From: Verrucomicrobiaceae bacterium | Lineage (GTDB): Bacteria; Verrucomicrobiota; Verrucomicrobiia; Opitutales; Intestinicryptomonadaceae | Length of the DNA: 64,000 bases | NCBI GenBank assembly: GCA_015061955.1 | Contig: SUVO01000002.1 | Location: forward strand, 1-64,000 | Reading direction: 5' to 3' | Part shown: piece after piece, positions 8,199 to 17,296 of the stretch | Numbering within the stretch: the stretch's first letter is position 1 | Layout of the letters: every line of letters starts with the position of its first letter | Translations under genes and position numbers: made by a program | The notes under the pieces: model-generated | Databases searched by the model: none | What the model was told of the DNA's origin: nothing | The model's input: the letters and a program-made list of their open reading frames with translations, nothing else

Positions 8199-10349
8199 AT
8201 GAAATATATTTTTATTATCTTACTTTCTTTATATGTTGTATCTTTTTCTTTTGCTCAAGAAACTTTTCCCAAATTAGAAAAATTTAAAAAAGTTTCAAAA
8301 ACATCGAATGCTGAGGAGTGTGTAGATTATTTAGAAAAAGCTATAAAAAAGAGACATTCTCAAGCACAAATTTTATTTGATAAGTTTTTTGCGGAATTAG
8401 ATGTAAAATATAAAGAAGGGAAAATAGACAATAGCGATTACAACGATTTGTTAGAGCGTTTAGCCGAAACTGGGTATGTAAATGCCCAATACAAATATGC
8501 AGAACTTTTACTAAAGAAATTTAGAACAAAACTTAAGGAATCGAATGGAGAGGAGTGCGTGGATTATTTAAAAAAAGTTATAAAAAAGAAACATCCTCAA
8601 GCGCAAGCTTTATTTGATGAATTCCTTAAGGAATTAGATTCCAAATGTAAAGGTAGAAGTTTTTACAACGATTTGTTAGAGCGTTCAGCTGAAACAGGGT
8701 ATGTAAATGCTCAATATAAATATGCAGAGCATTTATTAAAGAAATTTAAAATAAAACTTAAGGAATCGAATGGAGAGGAGTGCGTGGATTATTTAAAAAA
8801 AATTATAAAAAAGAAACATCCTCAAGCGCAAGCTTTATTTGATGAATTCCTTAAGGAATTAGATTCCAAATGTAAAGGTAGAAGCTTTTACAACGATTTA
8901 TTAGAGCGTTCAGCCGAAACAGGGTATGTAAATGCTCAATATAAATATGCAGAGCATTTATTAAAGAAATTTAGAACAAAACTTGAAAAATCGGATGGAA
9001 AGGAGTGTATAGATTATTTAGAAAAAGCTATAAAAAAGAAACATCCTCAAGCACAAGCTTTATTTGATGAATTCCTTAAGGAATTAGATGTAAAATATAA
9101 AGAAGGGAAAATAGACAATAGCGATTACAACGATTTGTTAGAGCGTTCAGCTCAGACTGGATATGGAAATGCCCAATACAATTATGCGTTGTATTTATTT
9201 AAAGCTACAAGTGGGAAATATAGGAATGTAAATAATAGTATATATTATTTGAAAAAATGTTTAGAAAAATTACCAGAAGAAAAAGATTTATGTATCGAGG
9301 CAAAAAAGTTTTATATTCAGTTATCTGATTGGGGATATATTGCTAAGCCTAAGAAAGTTATAAAGAGAGAATTTGTTGCAAAATCACCCAAAGTTCAAAT
9401 AGTAAAATATGCGACAGAAGAAAAGAAACTCGATCAATATAGAAAAGATGTTGACGAATATAATAAGAAATTATCTATAAAACAAAAAAAGTCCCTAATT
9501 TGTAAATGGGAAAAAAATGAAAAATGGAAACATTATAATTTATTATTGGAAAAAAAGATGTTTCGTGAGGTAGCCGACTTATGTTTTGCTAAACGTTTTC
9601 ATCAAGATTCATTTGAAAGAATAAAATATGTTTCAAGTTACATAAATAACTATTTGTCTGAAAATGAAATATCCGATGATTTTAAAATAGAATATCTTGT
9701 TAAGTTTTCAGAGTTGGTTAATTCTTCTATTGTACATACGGATGAAGATTGGGTTGAGAAATGGATTATATCCATGGATAACGATGGCAAAATAATAAAA
9801 AATAATAAAAAAGAATCGTCTTTGTTTAGGATAACAAGTGTAGATGAACGCATAAATAAGTATAATGAGTATAATAATATAAGGTATCTAATGAAAAAAT
9901 TAGATTCCATCCTAAGCGAATGGATAGTGAATAATGAATTCGATGACTTAAAAAAAACAGAGGAAGTGATTGGTTATAAGAAAGGGACTTTTGTCAAAAT
10001 AAAGAAATTTCTATCTCTGCAAAGATGTAATTATATGTCATATGTGTATTATGGTCCTCGTTTTATAAAAACATATATTGGGGTTTCTTTGTGGAATAAA
10101 AAAACTTCATATTTAAGTGTCTTTTTTTCTTGTCAAGATGTTGATAGCTTGGAAAAAGAATTGGAAGAATTGCAAATGGGCAATATGTATAGAGAAAGTT
10201 CTCGTAATATACGTAGGTTTTGGTTTGAAGTTCTTATACCTGCTGTAAAAGACAAAATTACAGAACGTTGTTATAACGAAATAACGGCAAAGATTGTTAA
10301 CAGAAACGAAGATGATGGAGCAAGAGTTTGGTATAATTGGTCCGAATAA
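8199..10349 (+). CDS. Secreted protein with four tandem Sel1/TPR-like repeats, unknown function
   Basis: A 716-residue protein with a Sec signal peptide (cleavage expected near FSFAQ, residue 20). Residues about 32-337 hold four tandem units of 75-79 residues containing 'ECVDYLKK', 'HPQAQALFDEF' and 'YNDLLERSAETGYVNAQY', whose helix pairs resemble Sel1/TPR repeats. Units 2 and 3 share the SKCKGRSF variant, whereas units 1 and 4 share KYKEGKIDNSD. The repeats are also near-identical at DNA level, pointing to recent duplication. The C-terminal half (about 340-716) is Lys-rich and unrecognised. The gene is more AT-rich than its neighbours. A second secreted protein gene follows 23 bp downstream. 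Confidence 0.75.
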   Translation: MKYIFIILLSLYVVSFSFAQETFPKLEKFKKVSKTSNAEECVDYLEKAIKKRHSQAQILFDKFFAELDVKYKEGKIDNSDYNDLLERLAETGYVNAQYKYAELLLKKFRTKLKESNGEECVDYLKKVIKKKHPQAQALFDEFLKELDSKCKGRSFYNDLLERSAETGYVNAQYKYAEHLLKKFKIKLKESNGEECVDYLKKIIKKKHPQAQALFDEFLKELDSKCKGRSFYNDLLERSAETGYVNAQYKYAEHLLKKFRTKLEKSDGKECIDYLEKAIKKKHPQAQALFDEFLKELDVKYKEGKIDNSDYNDLLERSAQTGYGNAQYNYALYLFKATSGKYRNVNNSIYYLKKCLEKLPEEKDLCIEAKKFYIQLSDWGYIAKPKKVIKREFVAKSPKVQIVKYATEEKKLDQYRKDVDEYNKKLSIKQKKSLICKWEKNEKWKHYNLLLEKKMFREVADLCFAKRFHQDSFERIKYVSSYINNYLSENEISDDFKIEYLVKFSELVNSSIVHTDEDWVEKWIISMDNDGKIIKNNKKESSLFRITSVDERINKYNEYNNIRYLMKKLDSILSEWIVNNEFDDLKKTEEVIGYKKGTFVKIKKFLSLQRCNYMSYVYYGPRFIKTYIGVSLWNKKTSYLSVFFSCQDVDSLEKELEELQMGNMYRESSRNIRRFWFEVLIPAVKDKITERCYNEITAKIVNRNEDDGARVWYNWSE

Positions 10350-10372
10350 AAAAGCGACGATTTTTTATTTGT

Positions 10373-11605
10373 ATGAAACGTATAATTTTTATAATTACAA
10401 TGTTTTGTATTGCATTCTTAAGTTTCGCAAAGGACTTTAATGGTCATTTTATGGACATAAAAAAAGTCTTTCCTGGGTATTGTCAATGTGAAAAATTTAA
10501 AAAAATTTGTAAATTAATAAGCAATGGTATGGATAATACTTTGCCTAAGGCATATAGAGATTCATACATAAAAATACCCGATAATCACAGATTGGTTGGT
10601 CATATGTGGGAATTCAATAGTGATGTGCCAAAAGAAACGTTACAAGAAATTTTAAATAGCAATCCAGGCAAAACCAAAACAGAAATAATGAAAGTTTATA
10701 GTGATTGGAAGAAACAGTTGTTAAGCGATGTTCAAAAAATTACAAATCTTTCAACTAAGAGAACAAAACATTTGGTTGGCCTTATTTGGGACATTCATTT
10801 ACTTGGGGATTTAACGACTACTCGAAGTGATTTAGTTTTACCGATTTCTGAAATTAAAAAATATATAGTAAATAACATAGAAGAATTATTTGGGCATTCT
10901 TCTCAATATAGACTTAATATTTCTAGTTTAAAAAAAATAGAAACCCCAGATGAGATTATTAACTACTTGAGAAAAAGTAATATAGATAGGGCATTAAACG
11001 AATGCTATGGAAAGTCTACAACAATTAAATATAAAGATATGGCGAAAGAGACGATTGAATATATAAAATCGCATAACAATTTTAAAAATTTATTTATAGC
11101 AAATATTGACAATATTAGGAATGGAATAGGATCAAAGAAAACCATACAGTGTAAAGCATATCCAGTAAGAAGAGTGCCTCTAAATATGGGTTATTTTGTT
11201 CCTATTGTAGGGGGAGAATGTTTGTTCTTTTTTGTAGATGTAGCAAAGAATAGTATTTCATATTCAAATAGTCGGATCTCTACTTATGAATTTATTAATG
11301 CGATAAAAAAAGATGTTTTAATGGCTGATGCATGTATTACTATTACATTGATGTTAGACTACTTAGGTCCTGCAGGCTGGTGTGTTTCTGGCGTCGTTGT
11401 TGCAGGTGCTGTTATTCATCAAATAAGAGAAAATATTGATGCTTATAAATATAATATGACCTTAGATGATATTAGAAAATGGAATAAAGATTCTGTGTAT
11501 GAGGATTCTCCATTTTATGATACAAATACGAGAAAGATTCTGTTTGATTTCCCTTATATATATGATCATCCATTCTTTTCCCATCCTACATGGAATACGC
11601 ATTAG
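10373..11605 (+). CDS. Secreted protein of unknown function with HLLGD motif
   Basis: A 410-residue protein from the ATG at 10373, chosen because it gives a clean signal peptide (MKRIIFIITMFCIAFLSFA); an earlier in-frame start would overlap the preceding gene. Residues 133-146 read 'HLVGLIWDIHLLGD'. The H142-x3-D146 pattern, with D52, H72 and H77 upstream, faintly recalls S1/P1 nuclease and zinc phospholipase C metal sites, but the downstream ligands are not evident, so I do not assign that family. A hydrophobic, Gly-rich segment near 330-365 could cross a membrane. It is very AT-rich and adjacent to the repeat protein, so the two may act together. Confidence 0.65.
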   Translation: MKRIIFIITMFCIAFLSFAKDFNGHFMDIKKVFPGYCQCEKFKKICKLISNGMDNTLPKAYRDSYIKIPDNHRLVGHMWEFNSDVPKETLQEILNSNPGKTKTEIMKVYSDWKKQLLSDVQKITNLSTKRTKHLVGLIWDIHLLGDLTTTRSDLVLPISEIKKYIVNNIEELFGHSSQYRLNISSLKKIETPDEIINYLRKSNIDRALNECYGKSTTIKYKDMAKETIEYIKSHNNFKNLFIANIDNIRNGIGSKKTIQCKAYPVRRVPLNMGYFVPIVGGECLFFFVDVAKNSISYSNSRISTYEFINAIKKDVLMADACITITLMLDYLGPAGWCVSGVVVAGAVIHQIRENIDAYKYNMTLDDIRKWNKDSVYEDSPFYDTNTRKILFDFPYIYDHPFFSHPTWNTH

Positions 11606-11703
11606 ATTCTTTTTTTTATGTTGTTTTGTTATTGTCTAAATCAAGATAGATATAAATAATTAACTTAATTTAATTATTAACTTGTAAATTAAATTTTTAC
11701 TTT

Positions 11704-12582
11704 ATGCAAGATAACAACAAAAAAACTCTGTTAGAATACATAGCTTTATTTGGGGCATTTATCGGTTTTGCCCCTATGTTATTCTTTTTGTTTCAAGGCT
11801 TAACTGAAAGCCCCCAATTGCGCGACGCTGTTGTTATTCTTTGTTCGGCTCTGTTAATGATTGCCATAGAATATAAAATAAAACCCAATTTCCCAAAGTT
11901 TTCGCACAACGTAATTGTATTTTTAGCTTTTAGTTACATTTTCTTATTTTTCAACAATTATGTAGTTCGACCAAACTTTGAAGTGTTTGCATCGTTTATT
12001 CCTGTTGAGGTTGTATATTTATTTTTTATTCTTATAATGTTTTTAGCTTTCGCATGTTTTATTGCGGCTGTCGGGTTTTCCATGTTTAAATCGAAACGAT
12101 ACGTTTTAGCTGTATCGGGTGGTTTTTTTTCGTTCTCAATTTTATCGATAATTTTTCAATTTGCCGATTTACCTTTGCGAATATGGGCAGGCAGAACTGC
12201 TGGATACGTTTTAGCTTTTTTTGGCGAGCATGTTCGCTTATTACTATATAAGGGCGAAATTCCTCAAATTGCACTTCGGGTTAATGAGCAAAGTTATTTA
12301 GTTGCTACCGAATGCAATGGTTTTGGGATTATTTCATCGTGCTTGGTATTATCGGTAGTTATTGCTATTTTCAGAAAAACAGGAATTTTAAACCGATTAT
12401 TAGCTATTTTATTTGGTATTATAATTGGTTTTATTGCCAATACATTGCGAATTGTATCTATTATAAGCGTATCTCTATTAGTGGGTAATAAGCACTACTA
12501 TTTTTATCACGAAGCACTTGGATATTTGTTTTTCATTGGCACGCTAATTATTGTGTGGAAACTTATTTCGAACAAAAAATAA
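11704..12582 (+). CDS. Exosortase / archaeosortase family protein
   Basis: A 292-residue polytopic inner-membrane protein with about eight hydrophobic segments. The exosortase catalytic triad is visible: C204 in VATECNGFG, R249 in ANTLRIVS and H269 in FYHEALGY. Exosortases are transpeptidase-like enzymes that recognise PEP-CTERM signals on secreted proteins. Two clear PEP-CTERM substrates occur in this window at about 50 and 53 kb, plus a truncated one near 34.7 kb, so the sorting system is functional in principle. It stands alone, not inside an exopolysaccharide cluster as in the classic EpsH type. The gene is preceded by a very AT-rich gap with no recognisable promoter. Confidence 0.9.
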   Translation: MQDNNKKTLLEYIALFGAFIGFAPMLFFLFQGLTESPQLRDAVVILCSALLMIAIEYKIKPNFPKFSHNVIVFLAFSYIFLFFNNYVVRPNFEVFASFIPVEVVYLFFILIMFLAFACFIAAVGFSMFKSKRYVLAVSGGFFSFSILSIIFQFADLPLRIWAGRTAGYVLAFFGEHVRLLLYKGEIPQIALRVNEQSYLVATECNGFGIISSCLVLSVVIAIFRKTGILNRLLAILFGIIIGFIANTLRIVSIISVSLLVGNKHYYFYHEALGYLFFIGTLIIVWKLISNKK

Positions 12583-12803
12583 CTTTTTGTTGCTACTTTT
12601 CTATTTTTAGCCGATTTTAATTTCTATTGTTTTTACGAATATTTGAGTAGATAAACTTAAAAAAGTGTACAATTTTGTATCTTTTTAGGTTATTTTTTTG
12701 AATTTTTGAAAAAAATGATTGAATAAAACTCTAATCAATGTAGAACAAATGAGATTTTTTATTAAATCGCGATTACTTTCTAAATAAACAAGGAAAAAAC
12801 GAA

Positions 12804-14594
12804 ATGATAGATCCTAATACAGTAAAAAACAAGGCCCTTGTCGCTTGGGTTGACAAATGGGCAGCACTCACAACTCCAGACAATGTCGTATGGTGCGACG
12901 GTTCGCAAGAAGAAGCTGACATGCTCTACAATCAAATGATTGCTAAGGGTGCATGTATCAAGCTTAATCAGGAAAAACGTCCTGGTTGCCACTTGTTCCG
13001 TTCAGACCCACGTGACGTTGCTCGCGTAGAAGCACGCACTTTCATTTGCTCGAACACAAAGCAAGAAGCTGGTCCAACAAACAATTGGATGGATCCTAAG
13101 GAAATGAAGCTCAAGCTTAACGACCTCTTCAAAGGTTGTATGAAGGGCAGAACAATGTATGTTATCCCATTTAGCATGGGTCCAATTGGTGGTCCAATCT
13201 CGCAGATTGGTATCGAAATTACAGACTCGCCATACGTTGTTGTAAGTATGAGAATTATGGCTCGTGTTTCGCCAAAGGTTCTCGAAGTTCTCGGCGAAAC
13301 TGGCAAATTTGTTCCTTGCGTTCACTCGGTTGGTAAGCCAATCAACACTCCTGAAGATGATGTTGCATGGCCATGCAATCCAGAAAACACATACATCACA
13401 CACTTCCCAGAAACACGCGAAATCATCAGCTTTGGTTCTGGTTATGGTGGTAATGCATTGCTCGGTAAAAAGTGCTTCTCGCTCCGTATTGCATCTGCAA
13501 TGGGTAAGGCTGAAGGCTGGATGGCTGAACACATGCTCATCTTGGGCGTAACTGATCCTAAGGGCAGAAAGAGCTATGTAACAGGCGCATTCCCATCGGC
13601 TTGTGGTAAAACAAACTTTGCTATGCTCATTGCTCCTAAGGAATTGCAAGACAAGGGTTGGAAAATTACTTGCGTTGGTGACGACATTGCTTGGATTAAA
13701 CCAGGTCCAGACGGCAGACTCTATGCTATCAACCCAGAAAATGGTTTCTTCGGTGTTGCTCCAGGCACAAGCATGAAGACAAATCCAAATGCATTGCTCT
13801 CATGTGCTAAGAATACTATCTTTACTAACGTTGCTCTTACAGACGATGGTGACGTATGGTGGGAAGGTATGACAAAAGAAAAACCTGCACACCTCATCGA
13901 CTGGCTCGGTAACGATTGGACCCCAGAATCAGAAACTCCAGCTGCTCATCCAAACAGCCGTTTTGCTGCTCCTATCGAAAACTGCCCATGCTTAGACGAA
14001 AATGCTGAAAAGCTCGAAGGTGTTCCTGTTTCGGCTATCGTTATTGGTGGTCGTCGTCCAAAGGGTATTCCTCTCGTATTTGAATCGTTCAACTGGACAC
14101 ATGGTGTATACCTCGGTGCTATGATGGGTTCGGAAAGAACTGCAGCTGCTGAAGGTAAACAGGGCGAGCTCCGTTCAGACCCAATGGCTATGTTGCCTTT
14201 CGCTGGCTACAATATGGCTGACTATCTCGGTCACTTAGTTTCTATGGGCAAGGGCTTGAGCCAAACTCCACGTTTCTACCACGTTAACTGGTTCCGTCGT
14301 GACGAAAATGGCGACTTTATGTGGCCTGGTTTCGGTGCTAACGCTCGTGTTCTCGCTTGGATTGTAAACCGTCAGTATGGCGAAGCTAAGGCTAAGGAAA
14401 CTGCAATCGGTTTTGTTCCAAATTACGACGACATCGATTGGGACGGCATGGAATATTCAGCAGACACATTTGCTGAACTCATGAGCTACGATGCTGAAAC
14501 TGTAGCAGCTCAACCACTCAAGGAAGAGTTGTACGACCAGCTTCCACATTCGCTCAAGGTTGAGCGTGAAGCTCTCCTCGAACGTCTCAGCTAA
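12804..14594 (+). CDS. pckG: Phosphoenolpyruvate carboxykinase (GTP)
   Basis: A 596-residue GTP-dependent PEPCK, interconverting oxaloacetate and phosphoenolpyruvate. The GTP-type signature FPSACGKTN contains the P-loop and reactive C267. '[12 protein letters not shown]', '[10 protein letters not shown]' and '[10 protein letters not shown]' are other family blocks. AAGGAAAAAACGAA precedes the ATG, a good ribosome binding site by local standards. Codon use is strongly biased (Leu CTC, Arg CGT, Pro CCA), unlike most genes here, which suggests very high expression, perhaps in PEP carboxylation during anaerobic fermentation. The stop codon overlaps the first base of a branched repeat that contains a terminator hairpin. 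Confidence 0.97.
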   Translation: MIDPNTVKNKALVAWVDKWAALTTPDNVVWCDGSQEEADMLYNQMIAKGACIKLNQEKRPGCHLFRSDPRDVARVEARTFICSNTKQEAGPTNNWMDPKEMKLKLNDLFKGCMKGRTMYVIPFSMGPIGGPISQIGIEITDSPYVVVSMRIMARVSPKVLEVLGETGKFVPCVHSVGKPINTPEDDVAWPCNPENTYITHFPETREIISFGSGYGGNALLGKKCFSLRIASAMGKAEGWMAEHMLILGVTDPKGRKSYVTGAFPSACGKTNFAMLIAPKELQDKGWKITCVGDDIAWIKPGPDGRLYAINPENGFFGVAPGTSMKTNPNALLSCAKNTIFTNVALTDDGDVWWEGMTKEKPAHLIDWLGNDWTPESETPAAHPNSRFAAPIENCPCLDENAEKLEGVPVSAIVIGGRRPKGIPLVFESFNWTHGVYLGAMMGSERTAAAEGKQGELRSDPMAMLPFAGYNMADYLGHLVSMGKGLSQTPRFYHVNWFRRDENGDFMWPGFGANARVLAWIVNRQYGEAKAKETAIGFVPNYDDIDWDGMEYSADTFAELMSYDAETVAAQPLKEELYDQLPHSLKVEREALLERLS

Positions 14595-14791
14595 AAAACG
14601 TGTGTGGACGCACCACTTTGCGAATAAGGATTTAAATAATGGTAAAGTAGGCAATATCATTGCCTACTTTTTTTATTTAAATTCGCAAAGTGGTGCTTGT
14701 AGCTAAAAGAGCGTCTGCTCGGGTGGGCAGTGCGTAGCACAGCTCCACCAACTCGCAAACATCTCTTTTAGCAGACACCACACACGTTTTT
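14594..14791 (+). repeat. Branched inverted-repeat element, subfamily 1, abutting pckG (copy c)
   Basis: Outer strands 14594-14607 and 14778-14791 pair (AAAAACGTGTGTGG with CCACACACGTTTTT). Arm A is CACCACTTTGCGAA with TTCGCAAAGTGGTG and encloses GTAGGCAATATCATTGCCTAC plus seven T, a good intrinsic terminator for pckG. Linker CTTGTA follows. Arm B is GCTAAAAGAG with CTCTTTTAGC, with GTGCGTAGCAC in its tip. Linker AGACA closes the structure. Compared with copy b, the stem sequences changed on both sides so that pairing is kept, while the linkers did not change. Confidence 0.85.
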
Positions 14792-14990
14792 AAACGTGCG
14801 AGGGCGGTGCCTCGATTACAAATTTTTTATATTATAACGATGAAAAGGCAATTCTTTGGAATTGCCTTTTTTTGTATTAGATTGCCCTCGTGGTGCTTGT
14901 AGCTAAAAACGCACTTTTTCTTCGATTAGCGTACATAGTACGCCTACACTTGAAAAAGCACGTTTTTAGCAGACACCACACACGTTTTTT
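14792..14990 (+). repeat. Branched inverted-repeat element, subfamily 1, tandem to copy c (copy d)
   Basis: The right half is intact: GCCCTCGTGGTG, linker CTTGTA, arm B (GCTAAAAACG with CGTTTTTAGC, inner CTTTTTC with GAAAAAG, tip GCGTAC/GTACGC), linker AGACA and outer strand CCACACACGTTTTT ending at 14990. An internal terminator-like hairpin (AAAGGCAATTC/GAATTGCCTTT) is present. The left outer strand is eroded: AAACGTG runs directly into CGAGGGC, as if the ACG linker and part of arm A were deleted. It begins at the base after copy c. Confidence 0.8.
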
Positions 14991-14997
14991 ATTTCCC

Positions 14998-15240
14998 GTT
15001 CCTATGTTGGTTCTAATCTAACTGCTAATATTTTATATTATAGAGATAAGAGCATTCCGTTTGGAATGCTCTTTTTGTATATAGATTGAACTCGCTCGCA
15101 CGGTGGTGCTCGTCTCGCCCTTTGGGTCTTTGCTTCGCAAAGCTTCCCCCAAAAGCTTTACTGCGTAAACTTTTGTGTTCACAATCGAGGTACCTCACAG
15201 CTTATGGAGCGTTTGTTCTAATCTGATTTAGTTAGGCAAA
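14998..15240 (+). repeat. Degenerate branched inverted-repeat element (copy e)
   Basis: This stretch aligns with copy d over the AT-rich part (TATTTTATATTATA), a hairpin AGAGCATTCC/GGAATGCTCT with T-tract, and GTGGTGCTCGT in place of GTGGTGCTTGT. GTTCTAATCTA at 15009-15019 can pair with TAGATTGAAC further right. Arm B is replaced by other small hairpins such as CTTTGCTTCGCAAAG and AAAGCTTTAC/GTAAACTTT. A further GTTCTAATCTGATT and a TTAGGCAA/TTGCCTAA hairpin follow. No ORF is supported between 14595 and 15356. Confidence 0.6.
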
Positions 15241-15356
15241 GGTACATTGCCTAACAATCTTATCGCTTATCAATAATTAAAAGTGGTATCTGAAATTGTT
15301 ATTTGATTTTTTATTGCGATTGTGTTAATGTAGTACAATTAACATTACAAAAATAT

Positions 15357-17162
15357 ATGATGAAAAAACTATTATCCGTATTAGTTGCTATTTCATTTGC
15401 ATCAATTTCCTTTGCAGTTGAAAGTGCTACATTAAACATAAAAATAAAAAAAGGTGGAATTGAATCATCTCAGTATCCCGTTAAAAGAATTAACGAAAAT
15501 ACTGTTCGCGTAACAATTCCCCAAAGAGCTATTCCTGCAAACTACGAGTGGTTTGAAGTTTTAGCCGATAACGCAGTAGCGCAGAAGGGTGAAGAGGGCT
15601 TTTGGATTATTTCACGTGGTGAAATGGGAACTTTTAAATGTGATAACGGCAAGTATGTTAGAGTTCCACAGTTGCCATTGTTTGGTATGAAAAATCCTCG
15701 CGAAACGTTTATCGGTATTGTTCGAGGTATGCAATGCGATATGAGTATGGTAATCGATGCCGAAAATGGCGTTTATAAAATTCGTCCACGTTGGATTGAA
15801 AAACGTTTGGGATATTTACCATATGAAGATATAGTTATCGACTTTGTAACTTTGACAGGTGATGACGCAAATTATAGTGGTATGGGGCGTACATATCGTA
15901 AAATTCGTCTTTCTGAAGGTAAGTTTAAGCCAATCAAAGAACGCATGAAAACGAGCAAGGCCTTGCGTGAAATAGCAACAGCAATGCCTCATAGAATTGA
16001 GCCACATGGTTTCTTGGCACTTGGTGTTCGTGGTAAAAAAGGTACTTTCAATTTTAAGCCAGAAGAGGTTGAAGGTAAATTTCGTGCTTCGTTAACTTAC
16101 TCGGATGCCAAAAAATTTGTTGATGCGTTCAAAGCAGCTGGTATGACCGATGTCCACTTCTGCGATGCAGGTTGGCAGTGTGGTGGTTATGACGGTAGAT
16201 GTCCACAAATTTTGCCTATCGAAAAAGCCCTCGGTGGAGAAGAAGGTCTTAAAGATTTTGTAAAATACACGCAAGCACAAGGGTATCAGGTCTGTTCAAA
16301 TTCAAATCATACCGATGCTTACACTTGCTCGACAATGTGGTCGGAAGACTATGTTTGTAAGCGTGCCGATGGTTCGTTGTTCCGTGCAGCTAATTTGACA
16401 GGTGGCACAATGTACTACATTTGTATCCAACGTTCTTGGGAATTGTTCATAAAAAAGCAACTTGAACAAACTCGTGCTTTGGGTTATGAAGGTATGCTCT
16501 ATATCGATGTATTTAGTGCTCGTCAGCCTGACCAGTGCTTTGACCCTCGCCACAAGGTAAATCGTAAACAGCAAGCCGAAGCACAGTGCAGAACATTGGC
16601 ATACGCACGCAAACTTTTCGGTGGTGCAGCCAGTGAATGTGGTTATGAACATTGTTTGCACGAACTCGATTACATCAATTACTTGGGCAGACACATGCTT
16701 TATGGCGAAGGTTATGGCGATAGGAAATTTAGCAAAAACGCTTATTATGGCGATAAGACAAATTATAATCCACTAATCGACCGTATTGCTCCATTGTGGG
16801 AAATTGTTTATCATGGTATTGTTTTGAGTAATCCAGATAAATTTACTCAAGGATATCGCCCAAAGGGGTCAACAAACTTCTTGCGTTTGATTGAGTTTGG
16901 AGGTCGTCCAATTCGTTATGATGCTAGATATACTCCAGAAATTATTGCTCAATATAAAGAGATGTACGATGCTTTTCAGCCTCTAAAACACTTACAACTT
17001 GAGTTTATGGAAGAAAATCGCCCATTGGCAAAAGATGTTTACCTAACACGTTATTCCGATGGTAGCGAAGTTATAACAAACTATTCTATGAGCGATTTTA
17101 CCTACAAGGGTGTAGTAGCAAAAGCTCGAGATTACGTTTTGATTGACGGCAGAAAAAAGTAG
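15357..17162 (+). CDS. Secreted glycosidase-like TIM-barrel protein (DUF5696/GH101-like)
   Basis: About 601 residues from the ATG-ATG pair at 15357/15360, chosen because it yields a signal peptide (MMKKLLSVLVAISFASISFA). The N-terminal 200 residues look like a beta-sandwich. The C-terminal part looks like a (beta/alpha)8 barrel: 'VHFCDAGWQCGGYDGR', 'VCSNSNHTDAY' and 'GMLYIDVFSARQPDQCFDP', where the Asp of YIDV is a candidate nucleophile by analogy with GH101-like clans. The exact GH family is uncertain; I recall DUF5696 proteins as similar. It probably acts on host or dietary glycans in the periplasm. It has its own terminator and no close partner genes. Confidence 0.6.
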   Translation: MMKKLLSVLVAISFASISFAVESATLNIKIKKGGIESSQYPVKRINENTVRVTIPQRAIPANYEWFEVLADNAVAQKGEEGFWIISRGEMGTFKCDNGKYVRVPQLPLFGMKNPRETFIGIVRGMQCDMSMVIDAENGVYKIRPRWIEKRLGYLPYEDIVIDFVTLTGDDANYSGMGRTYRKIRLSEGKFKPIKERMKTSKALREIATAMPHRIEPHGFLALGVRGKKGTFNFKPEEVEGKFRASLTYSDAKKFVDAFKAAGMTDVHFCDAGWQCGGYDGRCPQILPIEKALGGEEGLKDFVKYTQAQGYQVCSNSNHTDAYTCSTMWSEDYVCKRADGSLFRAANLTGGTMYYICIQRSWELFIKKQLEQTRALGYEGMLYIDVFSARQPDQCFDPRHKVNRKQQAEAQCRTLAYARKLFGGAASECGYEHCLHELDYINYLGRHMLYGEGYGDRKFSKNAYYGDKTNYNPLIDRIAPLWEIVYHGIVLSNPDKFTQGYRPKGSTNFLRLIEFGGRPIRYDARYTPEIIAQYKEMYDAFQPLKHLQLEFMEENRPLAKDVYLTRYSDGSEVITNYSMSDFTYKGVVAKARDYVLIDGRKK

Positions 17163-17178
17163 TTTTTATTTTGTACTC

Positions 17179-17214
17179 AAAAAAGGGCGTTTCTACTGAA
17201 ATGCCCTTTTTTTT
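17179..17214 (+). terminator. Intrinsic terminator after the glycosidase-like gene
   Basis: AAAAAAGGGCGTTTC and GAAATGCCC (one G-T pair) form a hairpin with a 4-nt loop followed by eight T, 17 bp past the stop. Confidence 0.9.
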
Positions 17215-17296
17215 ATATGTTTGAAAGTGTAGGCGAAAGCCTTATAAAAATGCTTGACCATAATGCTTATTTGTAGTTATTTAGTAGGTTAAAATT

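Noticed and set aside
8199-9200. Regularly repeated DNA that could be mistaken for a CRISPR array
   Set aside because: The repeats are 225-237 bp, in frame and encode protein units; there are no short repeats with unique spacers and no cas genes.
10373-11605. S1/P1 nuclease or zinc phospholipase C assignment
   Set aside because: Only an HxxxD motif and scattered His/Asp match; the N-terminal Trp and the later His ligands are missing.
14792-15240. Insertion sequence
   Set aside because: There is no transposase ORF or fragment of one in the repeat cluster, and no clear target duplications could be identified by eye.
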